A stretch of 64,000 nt of DNA from assembly GCF_014837055.1 (NCBI RefSeq), contig NZ_JACSPQ010000011.1, forward strand, positions 124,147 through 188,146, written 5' to 3'. This document shows, piece by piece, positions 18,097-27,800 of this stretch. Numbering within the stretch: position 1 is the stretch's first letter; each line of letters starts with the position of its first letter. Under the pieces are notes generated by a model, which saw nothing but the letters and a program-made list of their open reading frames with translations, had not been told where the DNA came from and ran no database searches. The DNA comes from Phocaeicola faecium (GTDB taxonomy: Bacteria > Bacteroidota > Bacteroidia > Bacteroidales > Bacteroidaceae). Made by a program: the position numbers and the translations under genes.

Positions 18097-20106
18097 ATGT
18101 CACAACAGGAAGACGATTTGAGGGCGTTGGCGAAAATCATGGACTTTCTCCGCGCCGTGAGCATTATTCTGGTGGTCGTCCACCTCTATTGGTACGGGTA
18201 TGAAGCCGTAAGGCTGTGGGGCATCGACATCGGTGTCGTGGACCGGGTGCTGGTCAATTTCGACCGCACCGCCGGACTGTTCCACCATATCCTTTACACA
18301 AAACTTTTTGCGCTGTTGCTATTGGCTCTCTCTTGCTTGGGTACAAAGGGCGTGAAGGAGGAAAAAATCACGTGGGGCAGGATTTGGACGGTGCTTGCCG
18401 CAGGGCTGGCCCTGTTCTTCCTGAACTGGTGGATGCTCTCCCTGCCGCTGCCCGTGGAAGCCAACGTAGCCTTCTATGCCGCTTCGATGGCGGCGGGCTA
18501 TGTCTGCCTCCTGATGTCCGGCACGTGGATGAGCCGCCTCTTGCGCACCAACCTCATGGATGACGTGTTCAACGTGGAAAACGAGAGCTTCATGCAGGAG
18601 ACGCGCCTCATGGAGAACGAGTATTCGGTGAACCTGCCTACGCGCTTCTATTACAGGAAGAAGTGGAACGACGGGTACATCAACGTGGTAAACCCGTTCC
18701 GCGCTTCCATCGTATTGGGCACTCCGGGCAGCGGAAAGTCGTATGCCGTGGTAAACAGCTTTATCAAGCAGATGATTGAAAAATCTTACTCGATGTACAT
18801 CTATGACTTCAAGTTCAGCGACCTTTCCACCATCGCTTACAACCACCTGATGAACCACGGCGACGGCTACAAGGTCAAGCCGAAGTTCTACGTCATTAAC
18901 TTCGACGACCCGCGCCGGAGCCACCGCTGCAATCCCATTCACCCGGATTTCATGGAGGACATCACCGATGCCTACGAAAGTGCCTATACCATTTTATTAA
19001 ATTTGAACAAAACTTGGGTGCAAAAGCAAGGCGACTTCTTCGTGGAGAGTCCGATTATACTTTTTGCCAGTATTATCTGGTTTTTACGGATTTATCAGGA
19101 TGGAAAGTATTGCACCTTCCCACACGCCATTGAGTTGCTGAACAGACGTTATGAGGATGTTTTCCCTATTCTCACCAGCTATCCGGAGTTGGAAAACTAT
19201 CTTTCGCCCTTTATGGACGCTTGGCAGGGAGGTGCAGCCGAGCAGTTGATGGGGCAAATCGCATCAGCGAAGATACCGCTCTCGCGCATGATTTCCCCAC
19301 AGCTTTATTGGGTCATGTCAGACAGTGAGTTTACGTTGGATATTAACAACCCGGATGAGCCTAAGATTCTCTGCGTCGGCAATAATCCCGACCGTCAGAA
19401 CATCTACGGCGCGGCGTTGGGTCTGTACAATTCCCGAATTGTCAAGCTCATTAACAAGAAGGGCAAGCTGAAGTCGGCGGTAATCATCGACGAGCTGCCT
19501 ACGATTTACTTCAAGGGATTGGATAATCTTATCGCCACTGCCCGAAGCAACAAGGTGGCGGTCTGCCTCGGCTTTCAGGACTTTTCGCAGTTGAAACGCG
19601 ATTATGGGGACAAAGAAGCGGCGGTCGTGATGAACACGGTGGGAAACATCTTTTCGGGTCAAGTCGTTGGTGAGACCGCCAAAACGCTTTCCGAGCGTTT
19701 CGGCAAAATCTTGCAGAAGCGGCAGAGCGTCACCATCAACCGGGAGGACAAGTCCACCTCCATCAACACGCAGATGGAGAGCCTGATACCCGCGAGCAAG
19801 ATTTCCACGCTGACGCAGGGCATGTTCGTGGGCGCGGTGGCCGACAACTTCAACGAGCGCATCGAGCAGAAAATCTTTCATTGCGAGATTGTGGTGGACG
19901 TGGAGAAGGTGAAGCGCGAGGAACAGGCTTACAAGCCCATCCCCGTCATCACGGACTTCACCGATGCCGACGGCAACGACCGCATGAAGGAAATGATACA
20001 GGAGAACTACAACCGCATCAAGGCGGAAGTGCGGCAGATTGTCGCCGACGAGTTGCAGCGCATCCAGTCCGACCCGGAACTGCAACACCTCTTGCAGGGC
20101 AAGTAA
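18097..20106 (+). CDS. mobC: MobC, type IV coupling protein (VirD4/TraG-like)
   Basis: 669 residues from ATG 18097 (MSQQEDDLRALAKIMDF). N-terminal membrane helices (about 17-40, 68-90, 103-145) precede a cytoplasmic ATPase with Walker A LGTPGSGKSYAV near 207 and Walker B SAVIIDELPTIY near 460. It links the relaxase-DNA complex to the secretion channel. An upstream in-frame start would add 23 residues lacking family character. Confidence 0.9.
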   Translation: MSQQEDDLRALAKIMDFLRAVSIILVVVHLYWYGYEAVRLWGIDIGVVDRVLVNFDRTAGLFHHILYTKLFALLLLALSCLGTKGVKEEKITWGRIWTVLAAGLALFFLNWWMLSLPLPVEANVAFYAASMAAGYVCLLMSGTWMSRLLRTNLMDDVFNVENESFMQETRLMENEYSVNLPTRFYYRKKWNDGYINVVNPFRASIVLGTPGSGKSYAVVNSFIKQMIEKSYSMYIYDFKFSDLSTIAYNHLMNHGDGYKVKPKFYVINFDDPRRSHRCNPIHPDFMEDITDAYESAYTILLNLNKTWVQKQGDFFVESPIILFASIIWFLRIYQDGKYCTFPHAIELLNRRYEDVFPILTSYPELENYLSPFMDAWQGGAAEQLMGQIASAKIPLSRMISPQLYWVMSDSEFTLDINNPDEPKILCVGNNPDRQNIYGAALGLYNSRIVKLINKKGKLKSAVIIDELPTIYFKGLDNLIATARSNKVAVCLGFQDFSQLKRDYGDKEAAVVMNTVGNIFSGQVVGETAKTLSERFGKILQKRQSVTINREDKSTSINTQMESLIPASKISTLTQGMFVGAVADNFNERIEQKIFHCEIVVDVEKVKREEQAYKPIPVITDFTDADGNDRMKEMIQENYNRIKAEVRQIVADELQRIQSDPELQHLLQGK

Positions 20107-20124
20107 AAACGCCATAGGCGAAAA

Positions 20125-20178
20125 AAGGAAAATCCTTAACTTGGCTGGATGTTCAGACCGGGTTAAGGATTGTCCTTT
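20125..20178. terminator. Bidirectional terminator between mobC and the zinc-ribbon/GNAT gene
   Basis: AATCCTTAAC at 20131-20140 pairs with GTTAAGGATT at 20162-20171. The arms extend into A- and T-rich flanks (AAAGGAA and TCCTTTT). It lies between convergent genes. Confidence 0.7.
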
Positions 20179-20206
20179 TCTCGTTGATTGACAATTGAAA
20201 TGAAAA

Positions 20207-21370
20207 TTACTGCATTGGTTTCTCCGTTTTATACAGCAGATGGGGCATTTCTTTTCCATTGTATATAATGGTATGGCTGCCGCAAGGTTTCATGGCAATG
20301 GCTTCCGCCACACGGATGGAGGACGTGTTTTCGGGACGGATGCTGCAATAGACCTCTTGCAAGCCCAGTTTCTCGAAAGCGTACCGCAGGCATCTTCGGG
20401 CGGCTTCCGTGGCATAGCCGTTGTGCCAATACGCATTGTCCAGGATGTAGCCGAGTTCCACCGCTTCATTCCCGTTTATCACGCTTTTCATCAGCCCGGC
20501 CTGTCCGATAAGTTTGCCCCCGTCTTTCAACACAAGGGCGAAATACCCGTAGCCGTCCTTGCGGTAACGGGAGAACTGGCGGTTCACCCATTGGCGCACC
20601 TCCTTCTTGTCAAAGCCGTGTTCCCATGCGTACATGACTTCCGACTTGCCCATGAGGGCGAGCAACGCGCCCGTGTCCTTGCGGGTGATTTTGCGGATGA
20701 CGAGCCGTTCCGTTTCCATGATCGTGAGCGACTCGGCGTAGGTCTTTATCTCCAAGCCGTCGTCTTTCCACTCCTTGACCATCTTCCGGACGGTATCATC
20801 CACCAGCCTGCGGTAGGCGTCATCGGGAACGGCTTTCAAGTAAAACGTGTCATTGGTTTCCTTCAACACCCAATCGGCTATGTCCTGCAAGTCCTTCCCT
20901 TCGGGGATATAGTCCTTGTGTATCATGTACTCGTTGATGTTGTCCTCCAGTAGTTCCTCCATGGCGGTACGGGTGTCTTCCTCCAATTCCGAAAACGGGG
21001 TTTCCGCTACCTGAAAAATGTCGTTGTTCCATTCATCCGCTTCTTCATCGTCCTCTTCCGGCACAAAAACGCCCCGTTTCATGTCCAGCATCTCCTGCGC
21101 GAATTTTCCCGACTCCCTGTCCTTGTACTTCTTGGCATATTTTTCCAGCAGTTCCCAGTCCTGCCGCCTCATGGGGAAGCGGAACGCGGCGCGTTCCACC
21201 TCGTTGCAGCGCATCATGTCCGCCTGTTCGTCCTTTGGAAGCGACTGGCATTCCTTGCAGATGTGCAGCGCGTGTCCTCTGCCCGAGAAGCTCTCGTTGG
21301 ACTTGTGGCAGCCGCATACCTTGCAGTAGTGTCCGCCGTGTTTCCTTTTCTTCTTCACCATGTTACTCAC
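20207..21370 (-). CDS. Zinc-ribbon / GNAT N-acetyltransferase fusion
   Basis: 387 residues. The N-terminus has a C-x2-C...C-x2-C zinc-ribbon pattern (HYCKVCG and HICKECQ, about 15-40). A middle acidic helical region (90-210) leads to a RimJ/RimL-type GNAT domain (about 218-380) with METERLVIRKIT and the acetyl-CoA-binding ELGYILDNAYWHNGYATEA stretch. It would acetylate a protein N-terminus or small molecule; the N-terminal half may direct it to nucleic acid or a protein partner. It overlaps the next gene by a few nt, so the two are probably coupled. Confidence 0.72.
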   Translation of the reverse strand: MSNMVKKKRKHGGHYCKVCGCHKSNESFSGRGHALHICKECQSLPKDEQADMMRCNEVERAAFRFPMRRQDWELLEKYAKKYKDRESGKFAQEMLDMKRGVFVPEEDDEEADEWNNDIFQVAETPFSELEEDTRTAMEELLEDNINEYMIHKDYIPEGKDLQDIADWVLKETNDTFYLKAVPDDAYRRLVDDTVRKMVKEWKDDGLEIKTYAESLTIMETERLVIRKITRKDTGALLALMGKSEVMYAWEHGFDKKEVRQWVNRQFSRYRKDGYGYFALVLKDGGKLIGQAGLMKSVINGNEAVELGYILDNAYWHNGYATEAARRCLRYAFEKLGLQEVYCSIRPENTSSIRVAEAIAMKPCGSHTIIYNGKEMPHLLYKTEKPMQ

Positions 21371-22826
21371 CCCTTTCCAGCAAAGCCTTTCCTTGTTCGG
21401 TGAGCCTGTATTTCTGCTTGGGATGTTTCGGCTGGTCAGGATAGAGCGGTTCCACCAATCCGGCTTCCATAGACGGGTTAAGGTAATTGCCCAAGAAATT
21501 CTCCCTGTCCTTCAGTTCCATCATTCCCATCATTTCTTTCAGCGAGCAAGTGTGTTCCCCTATCAGTTCAATGAGCCGGACGATGCTTGTCGGGTACTTG
21601 TCGGGTGCTTGTCGGGTACTTGTCGGATGCTTGTCGGATGCTTGTCCAGCCGTTTCCATCTCATAGCGGAATACCACCCATACGGAACTCCCGTCCGTGT
21701 GGAATTCCGGGTCGGGTATGCCGGCACGGCGGCACTCGTCTATCATCAGGCTGATGCCGCGACCCCAGCTTTCCAGCAACTCGCTTTTGTAAAGCACGTT
21801 GGCTATGATGAGGTTGGGCGGCTCTGAACTGTGTCCGCCAAGCAGTTTTTCAAGGGTCATGTCGGGAGGGAACGCGCCGCTGCTCTCTATTTCCACGCGG
21901 TCGTCATAAATGGCGATGCCCACCGAACCGCCCGGACGGTGGTAGGCTCTGTGACAAAAGGCGTTGATGCAACATTCCCTCAATGCCTTGTAAGGTATGC
22001 TCAGCTTTTCTTCACGGTACAGCCCCTCTATTTTACCCGACAAGGACAGGTGCTTGAAAAAAAACGACATGGCAGCGTCCAATAGCGCGTAGATGTTCCC
22101 TTGCTGTCTTTGGTTGTCTATGAATTCCTCTTTGCTTGTGCCTCTGAACCTTGCCATTCGCAACAGGCATTGGGGATAGTCGTACAGATTGCGCCCGAAC
22201 AGTACGGCGGCGGCATTGTTCAGCTTCCCGTCATGCAACAGGTCGAATTTTTCAAGGATGGCGGGTATTTCTTCGCGAATGGTGGTTTCCGGCAGGCGTC
22301 CGCAGTTGATTCCGGCGCGTACCGCACCGATGATGACATTCTCGTCGAGGTCGCTGATTTGCAGGTCGGGGTTGGGGATTGCCTCCCAACTGTATTTGCC
22401 GCCCCTTTGCATCAGCAGGTGGTTGTACTTGTCCTGCGGCATGACAGACGTCACGCTTTCTATCCGCTGGTAAGCCCTGCCTTTATATGTGAACGGACGC
22501 ATATAGCGTTGTTCCTCAGCATATAAGGCAATGACCTGTTTGTCCGTGTCGGGAATGTTTGCGTATGAGACCGTTATCGTGGCAAACGGCTCGAATAGGC
22601 GGATGGCTTCCGCAATTTCCCGTTTCGTCTTGTCGCTCACTTCCTGACCGGTGATTTTCCCGTTGTCAGCCACGCCGAACAGTACCGTACCGCCCTCGCC
22701 GTTGAGGAAGGCGCACAGTGTCTCCATGCCGCGCTCCAACTGCCCGGTGATCAGCTTGTATTCTGTCCGTCCCCCTTCATCGCCGGAGGCCAGTTTGCGT
22801 ATGTCGTCTATATTGGTTATATTCAT
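21363..22826 (-). CDS. AlbA_2-domain ATP-binding transcriptional regulator
   Basis: About 487 residues from ATG 22826 (MNITNIDDIRKLASG). The N-terminal AlbA_2/Schlafen-like domain includes EYKLITGQLERGMETLCAFLNGEGGTVLFGVADNGKITG. A C-terminal HATPase_c_4-like part (ALRECCINAFCHRAYHRPGGSVGIAIYDDRVEIESSGAFPPDM) is followed by a winged-helix tail (about 430-487). Such proteins act as ATP-binding DNA-associated regulators. A five-unit 11-bp tandem repeat within the gene encodes the linker DKHPTSTRQAPDKYPTS; one unit gained or lost would shift the frame. Confidence 0.78.
   Translation of the reverse strand: MNITNIDDIRKLASGDEGGRTEYKLITGQLERGMETLCAFLNGEGGTVLFGVADNGKITGQEVSDKTKREIAEAIRLFEPFATITVSYANIPDTDKQVIALYAEEQRYMRPFTYKGRAYQRIESVTSVMPQDKYNHLLMQRGGKYSWEAIPNPDLQISDLDENVIIGAVRAGINCGRLPETTIREEIPAILEKFDLLHDGKLNNAAAVLFGRNLYDYPQCLLRMARFRGTSKEEFIDNQRQQGNIYALLDAAMSFFFKHLSLSGKIEGLYREEKLSIPYKALRECCINAFCHRAYHRPGGSVGIAIYDDRVEIESSGAFPPDMTLEKLLGGHSSEPPNLIIANVLYKSELLESWGRGISLMIDECRRAGIPDPEFHTDGSSVWVVFRYEMETAGQASDKHPTSTRQAPDKYPTSIVRLIELIGEHTCSLKEMMGMMELKDRENFLGNYLNPSMEAGLVEPLYPDQPKHPKQKYRLTEQGKALLERGE
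21586..21647 (-). repeat. 11-bp tandem repeat inside the AlbA_2 regulator gene
   Basis: Units CTTGTCGGGTA, CTTGTCGGGTG, CTTGTCGGGTA, CTTGTCGGATG, CTTGTCGGATG and a partial CTTGTCC follow head to tail. Because 11 is not a multiple of 3, a copy-number change would switch the winged-helix tail in or out of frame. Confidence 0.9.
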
Positions 22827-22989
22827 GCGTAATCGTTTGGAGGGCAAAAATAATCATTTGACCGACAGATACGAAATTTTGGAGCATTTTCTTGCAAATT
22901 GTCATTGCTAGAACAGGAAAAAGAAACCGGGAGCAAGGGGCTTCTACCCATACACCTTGTTCCCGGTCATGAATCAGACAGAAAAACTT

Positions 22990-23625
22990 TCATCTCTTGC
23001 GTGCCCGTTCCCGCTCATCGTCTTTCACGATTCGCTCGTTCAGCTTTTCGGAAGCCCGGTCGAAGAAATAGGTACGGCTGTCATTTTTCCGACGACGGAT
23101 ATCCACATAGGCGTTGTAGCACTGACTGGGCTTCAACTCCATGCCGAAGAATCGGGAGAAATGGACCATCAGTTCCTGGATACCGGTTTCTCCGCCGTTG
23201 ATACATTTCAGGGTGTCGAGCCCGTACAATAATTCCACTAGGTCGGATATGCTGCCTGTCCAACATATCGGAGGGGCATCAGAAGGAGGGGCGCCGGTTT
23301 TCTCGCCGGTAAACATGTGGGAGGGCGGCAACGGATGGTATTCCCGGGCAAGGAACCGTAGCATCTTGCGCACAAAGGCAAGGGCCTTGTGTACATGCAG
23401 ATTCAGTTCGCTCTCATGGCTCCTGCCTTGCAGGGCCTCATGGTATTGCAGCTCCGTTTCCGCATAGCTCAGGGCGTGTACCGGATGTCCGCTTTCGGGC
23501 GGGATGAGACAGAGTTGGATGACCCTTTGTGTAAACTCATCGTAGGCCGTGCGTAACCCGGTGCGGCTGTCGGGATTGCTTATCAGACGGAAAAACTCGG
23601 TTTCCGTCAAGGTGAGATGTTCCAT
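22990..23625 (-). CDS. rteC: RteC, regulator of excision
   Basis: 211 residues matching the RteC family of tetracycline-element regulators (SISDLVELLYGLDTLKCINGGE..IQELMVHFSRFFGMEL, about 130-175, and DIRRRKNDSRTYFFDRASEKLNERI at the C-terminus). In CTnDOT, RteB activates rteC, and RteC then activates the xis2c-xis2d-orf3-exc operon. It sits downstream of rteB in the same orientation, as in CTnDOT. Confidence 0.9.
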   Translation of the reverse strand: MEHLTLTETEFFRLISNPDSRTGLRTAYDEFTQRVIQLCLIPPESGHPVHALSYAETELQYHEALQGRSHESELNLHVHKALAFVRKMLRFLAREYHPLPPSHMFTGEKTGAPPSDAPPICWTGSISDLVELLYGLDTLKCINGGETGIQELMVHFSRFFGMELKPSQCYNAYVDIRRRKNDSRTYFFDRASEKLNERIVKDDERERARKR

Positions 23626-23892
23626 TTGTTCCTAATTTTTTGTTTTTACTCGGATGAAATGTGCGCACATACATCCATAGGAGCAAATGATAGTCCAATT
23701 ACAATGTTATGGTGATGAACTTGTATGCAATTTCTTGCAAATCAAGCTCTTGGCAGACGAAAATTTGTTTTAAGGAAGAATAGGCAGCCTCCTTCCCGTG
23801 TCCGACTTCCGGACAGGTGTCCGTTTTTCGTACACAGTACCGCCCTTTCTTTCCGCTTTTTTCCATTCCGTTTCGTCCTTTCCCCTGCCATG

Positions 23893-25194
23893 TCACCTCT
23901 TCGTCTGAATCCCATACAGGTCCATTTTCTCGTACAGCGTGCTCCGGCTTATGCCCAGCAGTCTGGCGGCCTCTTTCCGATTATGCCCGGCCTTTTCCAA
24001 AGCCTGGCATATCCGCTTCTTTTCCATGCATTCCCCTTTCAAGGCAATGTCAGGATCGGAAGGCTTTCCGGACTCATCCAAGTTCAATTCTTCCGCCGTC
24101 ACCAATTCCCCTTGGGCAAAAAGCACGGCGGATTGGACCGCCTGTTTCAGTTCCCGTACGTTTCCCGGCCAGTCATGGGCCAGCAACCGTTTCTTCGCCT
24201 CCGCATCGAAACCTTTTACCTGTCTGCCATGCTCTTGGTTGTAAAGTTCCCGGAAGAATTCAGCAAGCGGCAGGATGTCTTCCGGGCATTCCCTGAGCGG
24301 GGGTACTTTCACGGTGTACTCACTCAATCGGAAATACAGGTCCCGGCGGAAACGCCTTTCCGATATGGCTTCTTCCAGATTCTCGTTCGTTGCGGTGATG
24401 ATGCGCACGTTGGCTTTCCTGTCTTTTGTGCCGCCGACAGGACGGTAACGCCTGTCCTGTATGGCGCAGAGCAGCATCTGCTGTACGCCGAGGGGAAGGT
24501 TGCCTATCTCATCCAGGAACAACGTTCCTCCCTCGGCTTCCGACCAATAGCCTTCCTTGCGCCCGACCGCCCCGGTAAAAGCCCCTTTTTCATGCCCAAA
24601 CAAGGCGGAAGCGGCCAGACTTTCGGATAACAGCCCGCAGTCCACTGTCACGAACGGTTTGTCCGCACGGTCGCTTTGGGCATGTATCTTTTCAGCGATA
24701 TGTTTCTTTCCTGTACCGTTCTCACCCCGAACCATCACGCAGATGTCGGCTTTGGCTAGGACGTGGAGACGTCCGAATACTTTCTGGTAGGCTTCGCTCT
24801 CCCTTATGAACAGGGGTTCCTCATGGAATGACTGCCTTTTCTGCAAGTCTTGGAGCATGGCGGGAAGCTGGCTGGTCAGCAGTTTCTTGGGGATATAGTC
24901 TTCCGCTCCGGATTTCATGGAACGCACGGCGGTAGGCACTTCCGCATAATCCGTCATGATGACGTAGGGATTGTGCTTCCCCTCGCGGCGCAGTTCTTCA
25001 AGCAACAGGATGCCGTCACCGTCAGGCAACCGGAGGTCGGCAAGCACGATGTCGTCATCTTCCAGCATTGAAAACAGTTTCCGGGCACCGGTGCAATCGG
25101 AGGTACTGACTGTCCGGTATCCGTTTTCTTCCAAAAAATTGCAGACATACCTGCTGTACACAAGGTTGTCTTCCACTACGATTATCTTTCCCAT
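23893..25194 (-). CDS. rteB: RteB, sigma-54-type response regulator
   Basis: 433 residues from ATG 25194 (MGKIIVVEDNLVYSRYV); the longer frame upstream is inside rteA. Receiver domain with phospho-acceptor in VLADLRLPDGDG (about 50-60), then an AAA+ domain with Walker A GENGTGKK (about 158) and GAFTGA (about 215), and a Fis-type HTH (NRKEAARLLGISRSTLYEKM) at the end. It activates rteC in CTnDOT. Overlaps rteA by 13 nt. Confidence 0.92.
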   Translation of the reverse strand: MGKIIVVEDNLVYSRYVCNFLEENGYRTVSTSDCTGARKLFSMLEDDDIVLADLRLPDGDGILLLEELRREGKHNPYVIMTDYAEVPTAVRSMKSGAEDYIPKKLLTSQLPAMLQDLQKRQSFHEEPLFIRESEAYQKVFGRLHVLAKADICVMVRGENGTGKKHIAEKIHAQSDRADKPFVTVDCGLLSESLAASALFGHEKGAFTGAVGRKEGYWSEAEGGTLFLDEIGNLPLGVQQMLLCAIQDRRYRPVGGTKDRKANVRIITATNENLEEAISERRFRRDLYFRLSEYTVKVPPLRECPEDILPLAEFFRELYNQEHGRQVKGFDAEAKKRLLAHDWPGNVRELKQAVQSAVLFAQGELVTAEELNLDESGKPSDPDIALKGECMEKKRICQALEKAGHNRKEAARLLGISRSTLYEKMDLYGIQTKR

Positions 25195-27497
25195 TTCTTC
25201 ATCTCCTTTCTGGCGGCTTCTATGATGGTTTCTCCTTGTTCCAACACGGCACGGGCTGCATAGGCGACTTCTTCGTCCGAGTACGGTTCCTTGTGGATGG
25301 CTTCGTGCAACTTCTGCAAGGGGCGTTCCGTCCGTATCACCATCCATGAGCTCCTCAAATGGTGTACCCAGCTGTTCAAGGCTGTCAAGTCTTTCCTTTC
25401 GGATGCCTTCCGGACTTCCTCTATCTCTTTCTCCGTTTCGGCAATCAGCTGCTCCAATGTTTTCCGCTTGTCGCCGAAAGCCAACAGGGCGGAGAAGTCC
25501 GGCTGCCGGTTCCCTCTTTCACGGATGCAGTGCCGTGTCGCCTCCATCAGTTCGTCTATGGAAAACGGCTTGGGAAGCAATCCGGAAAATCCGGCTTCTT
25601 TCAGTTCCTCCTCCGATACATAGCCGGCCGCAGTAGCTGCCACGATGGGAAGTTCACGGGAATTGCCGATGTCGGACATGCGCAGCAGTTCCAGAATCTC
25701 GTAGCCGTTCGCTTCCGGCATTCTCAAGTCTGTTATCAACAGGTCATAATCCTTGCTCCGTATCCTGTCGGTCAGCTCGGCCAACGTAAGGCAGTTGTCG
25801 CATGAAACGCCACATTGAAGGTACATCTCGCGCATCAGGCGGAGCGTCACCGGGTCGTTGTCTATGGCCAGCACGGAACATCCGGCCAGTGAAGGACGGA
25901 CATCCATTGACTTCTCTTCTTCCGGTACTTCTTCGGCTTTCGGCAGCGGCAGGACAACGGTGAAGCGGCTTCCTATGCCAGGTTTGCTCTGTACGGAAGC
26001 AGAACCCTGCATCAGCTGTACGAGATTGGTCACAATGGCAAGGCCCAGCCCGAAGCCGTCCTGAGTCACAGCATTGCCCAGACGTTCGAAGGGGGCGAAA
26101 ATCTGTTCCTGCTTTTCTTCCGGGATGCCCGTCCCGGTATCCTGCACGTACAGGATGAAGTTGCCGTCCTTATAGTCCGTGCAGAGTGTAATGCGACCGC
26201 TGCGGGTAAACTTGACCGCATTGGAGAGCAGGTTGCTTCCGATGCGCAATATGCGCTCCTTATCGCCTCCCAGCACTTCTGTCGTCTGGTTGTCAGTCAC
26301 GAATTCGATTCCTTTGGCTTCAGCCAAAGGGGCGAACTCCGTTTCCAACACAGTTGCTATTGACTCGGAGCGGAATGGACGGATATGCAGCTTTTCTTTA
26401 TGGATCTCCAGCCTGAAAAATTCCAGCAGCTCGGTGGTCATGGAAGCCATGCGGCTGGCAGATTCACGCACGGTTAATATGTGGCGTACCCGGTCTTCCA
26501 GGGCTTCATCCCGGAGCAGGAGTTCTGCATTGCCGCTTATCGCCGTCAGGGCCGTGCGCATTTCATGGCTGACAGTCTGCATCAGGTTGTGACGGAATTG
26601 CAGCAATTGCCGGTTCTTCTCATTGCTCGCCTGCAATTCGCCGATAAGTTCTTCGCGTTTCTTTTTTTCGCCATGATTGCGGCGGATTTCCCGGTGGATG
26701 GCGATGTGGAACAGGATTAAAAGGAGGATGGCGGTGGACAAGGTAGAGGTGAGCAGGAGCGTGGAACGGCTTTGCGCTTCCATTATCTTATGCTCACGCT
26801 GAAAGAAGGCTTCCTGCACTTGCCTGTCCAGATTCTTGATGAGGTGGTTCAGCCGGGCGTTCAATGCCAGATTGCGGGCGTACAGGCTGTCGGCACTGGT
26901 TTCCATATCCTCCGTCCCTTCCTGCTGCATGGCAATCAGGCTGTCACTGAATGCGTGCAGTTCTCCGGCGGAAGGCAAAACCCGGACGGTTTTCTTGGCG
27001 CCCAACGCTCCCAGTATATTGTCCCTTCTTTTCCTCACGGTGCGTATGCGGGTGGCACGTTCCGCCACTTTGGGCAGATGGTGGACAAGCAGACTGTCAG
27101 CAGCATCCTGTATCCCGATGGCTTCCACGACACGGAACAAGTGCATTTCCTTGTCGGCAAGCAGGTGCCGGAGCGTGTCTATCTGTTCGGGACGTACATG
27201 CTGCCTGCACCGGGGCTTCAAGGCCAGCAGCAGGCTGTCTGTGGACAGCCGTTTCTGGCGATAGTTTGCCGTATCTGCATTTTCTTGGCTGATCAGGCTC
27301 TCGCCCAGCAGGGAAAGCTCGGTGATGTGAAGGTGTGCGGCATGGATGTCATTCCGTACCGATTGCAGGTCATGCACTTCGAAATCTATCTCCCGCATCC
27401 GGCTACGCTCACGAAAGAGGATAACCACCATTCCGACTATGGCGGCCAGCAACAGGAAGTTCCCGGCATATATCTTTTGTGTCAAGGATACTTTCAT
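25182..27497 (-). CDS. rteA: RteA, hybrid sensor histidine kinase
   Basis: 771 residues: N-terminal membrane helix (FLLLAAIVGMVVILF), a periplasmic helical sensor, a second helix (TLLLTSTLSTAILLLILFHIAI, about 240-262), HisKA with phospho-acceptor in TVSHEMRTALTAIS (about 310), HATPase (GFGLGLAIVTNLV, about 485), a receiver domain with DLLITDLRMPEANG (about 587) and a C-terminal Hpt-like helical region. Partner of RteB. It starts just downstream of a tetQ-like leader, but no tetQ is present. Confidence 0.92.
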   Translation of the reverse strand: MKVSLTQKIYAGNFLLLAAIVGMVVILFRERSRMREIDFEVHDLQSVRNDIHAAHLHITELSLLGESLISQENADTANYRQKRLSTDSLLLALKPRCRQHVRPEQIDTLRHLLADKEMHLFRVVEAIGIQDAADSLLVHHLPKVAERATRIRTVRKRRDNILGALGAKKTVRVLPSAGELHAFSDSLIAMQQEGTEDMETSADSLYARNLALNARLNHLIKNLDRQVQEAFFQREHKIMEAQSRSTLLLTSTLSTAILLLILFHIAIHREIRRNHGEKKKREELIGELQASNEKNRQLLQFRHNLMQTVSHEMRTALTAISGNAELLLRDEALEDRVRHILTVRESASRMASMTTELLEFFRLEIHKEKLHIRPFRSESIATVLETEFAPLAEAKGIEFVTDNQTTEVLGGDKERILRIGSNLLSNAVKFTRSGRITLCTDYKDGNFILYVQDTGTGIPEEKQEQIFAPFERLGNAVTQDGFGLGLAIVTNLVQLMQGSASVQSKPGIGSRFTVVLPLPKAEEVPEEEKSMDVRPSLAGCSVLAIDNDPVTLRLMREMYLQCGVSCDNCLTLAELTDRIRSKDYDLLITDLRMPEANGYEILELLRMSDIGNSRELPIVAATAAGYVSEEELKEAGFSGLLPKPFSIDELMEATRHCIRERGNRQPDFSALLAFGDKRKTLEQLIAETEKEIEEVRKASERKDLTALNSWVHHLRSSWMVIRTERPLQKLHEAIHKEPYSDEEVAYAARAVLEQGETIIEAARKEMKKWER

Positions 27498-27556
27498 TGC
27501 TAGTCATATTATCCGTAGTGCATTCTCTCATCAGAATGTGCTACCTCGTTTATGGG

Positions 27557-27564
27557 CAAAAATA
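27557..27564 (-). promoter_or_regulatory. Candidate Bacteroides -7 box upstream of rteA
   Basis: TATTTTTG on the minus strand fits the Bacteroides -7 consensus TAnnTTTG and lies about 60 bp before the rteA ATG. A convincing -33 element is not visible. Confidence 0.35.
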
Positions 27565-27800
27565 GAAATTATCAACCACAATCCATGCGACCGGTTCAGA
27601 GTTTATGAATAATTATTTTTTTAGAACGATTCAAAACAAATTGAGCCGCACCATGACGGGTGTTTGATTGTAAAATAGTCATTGGGATTATGCAAGCGTA
27701 ACGCAGGCATCCGAACGAACGGATATTACAACATCCGGCAAGAGTGCAGACAATGCAAAATGCACAGAGAGTCTGATAGACAATGCAACTACTTGCATAC

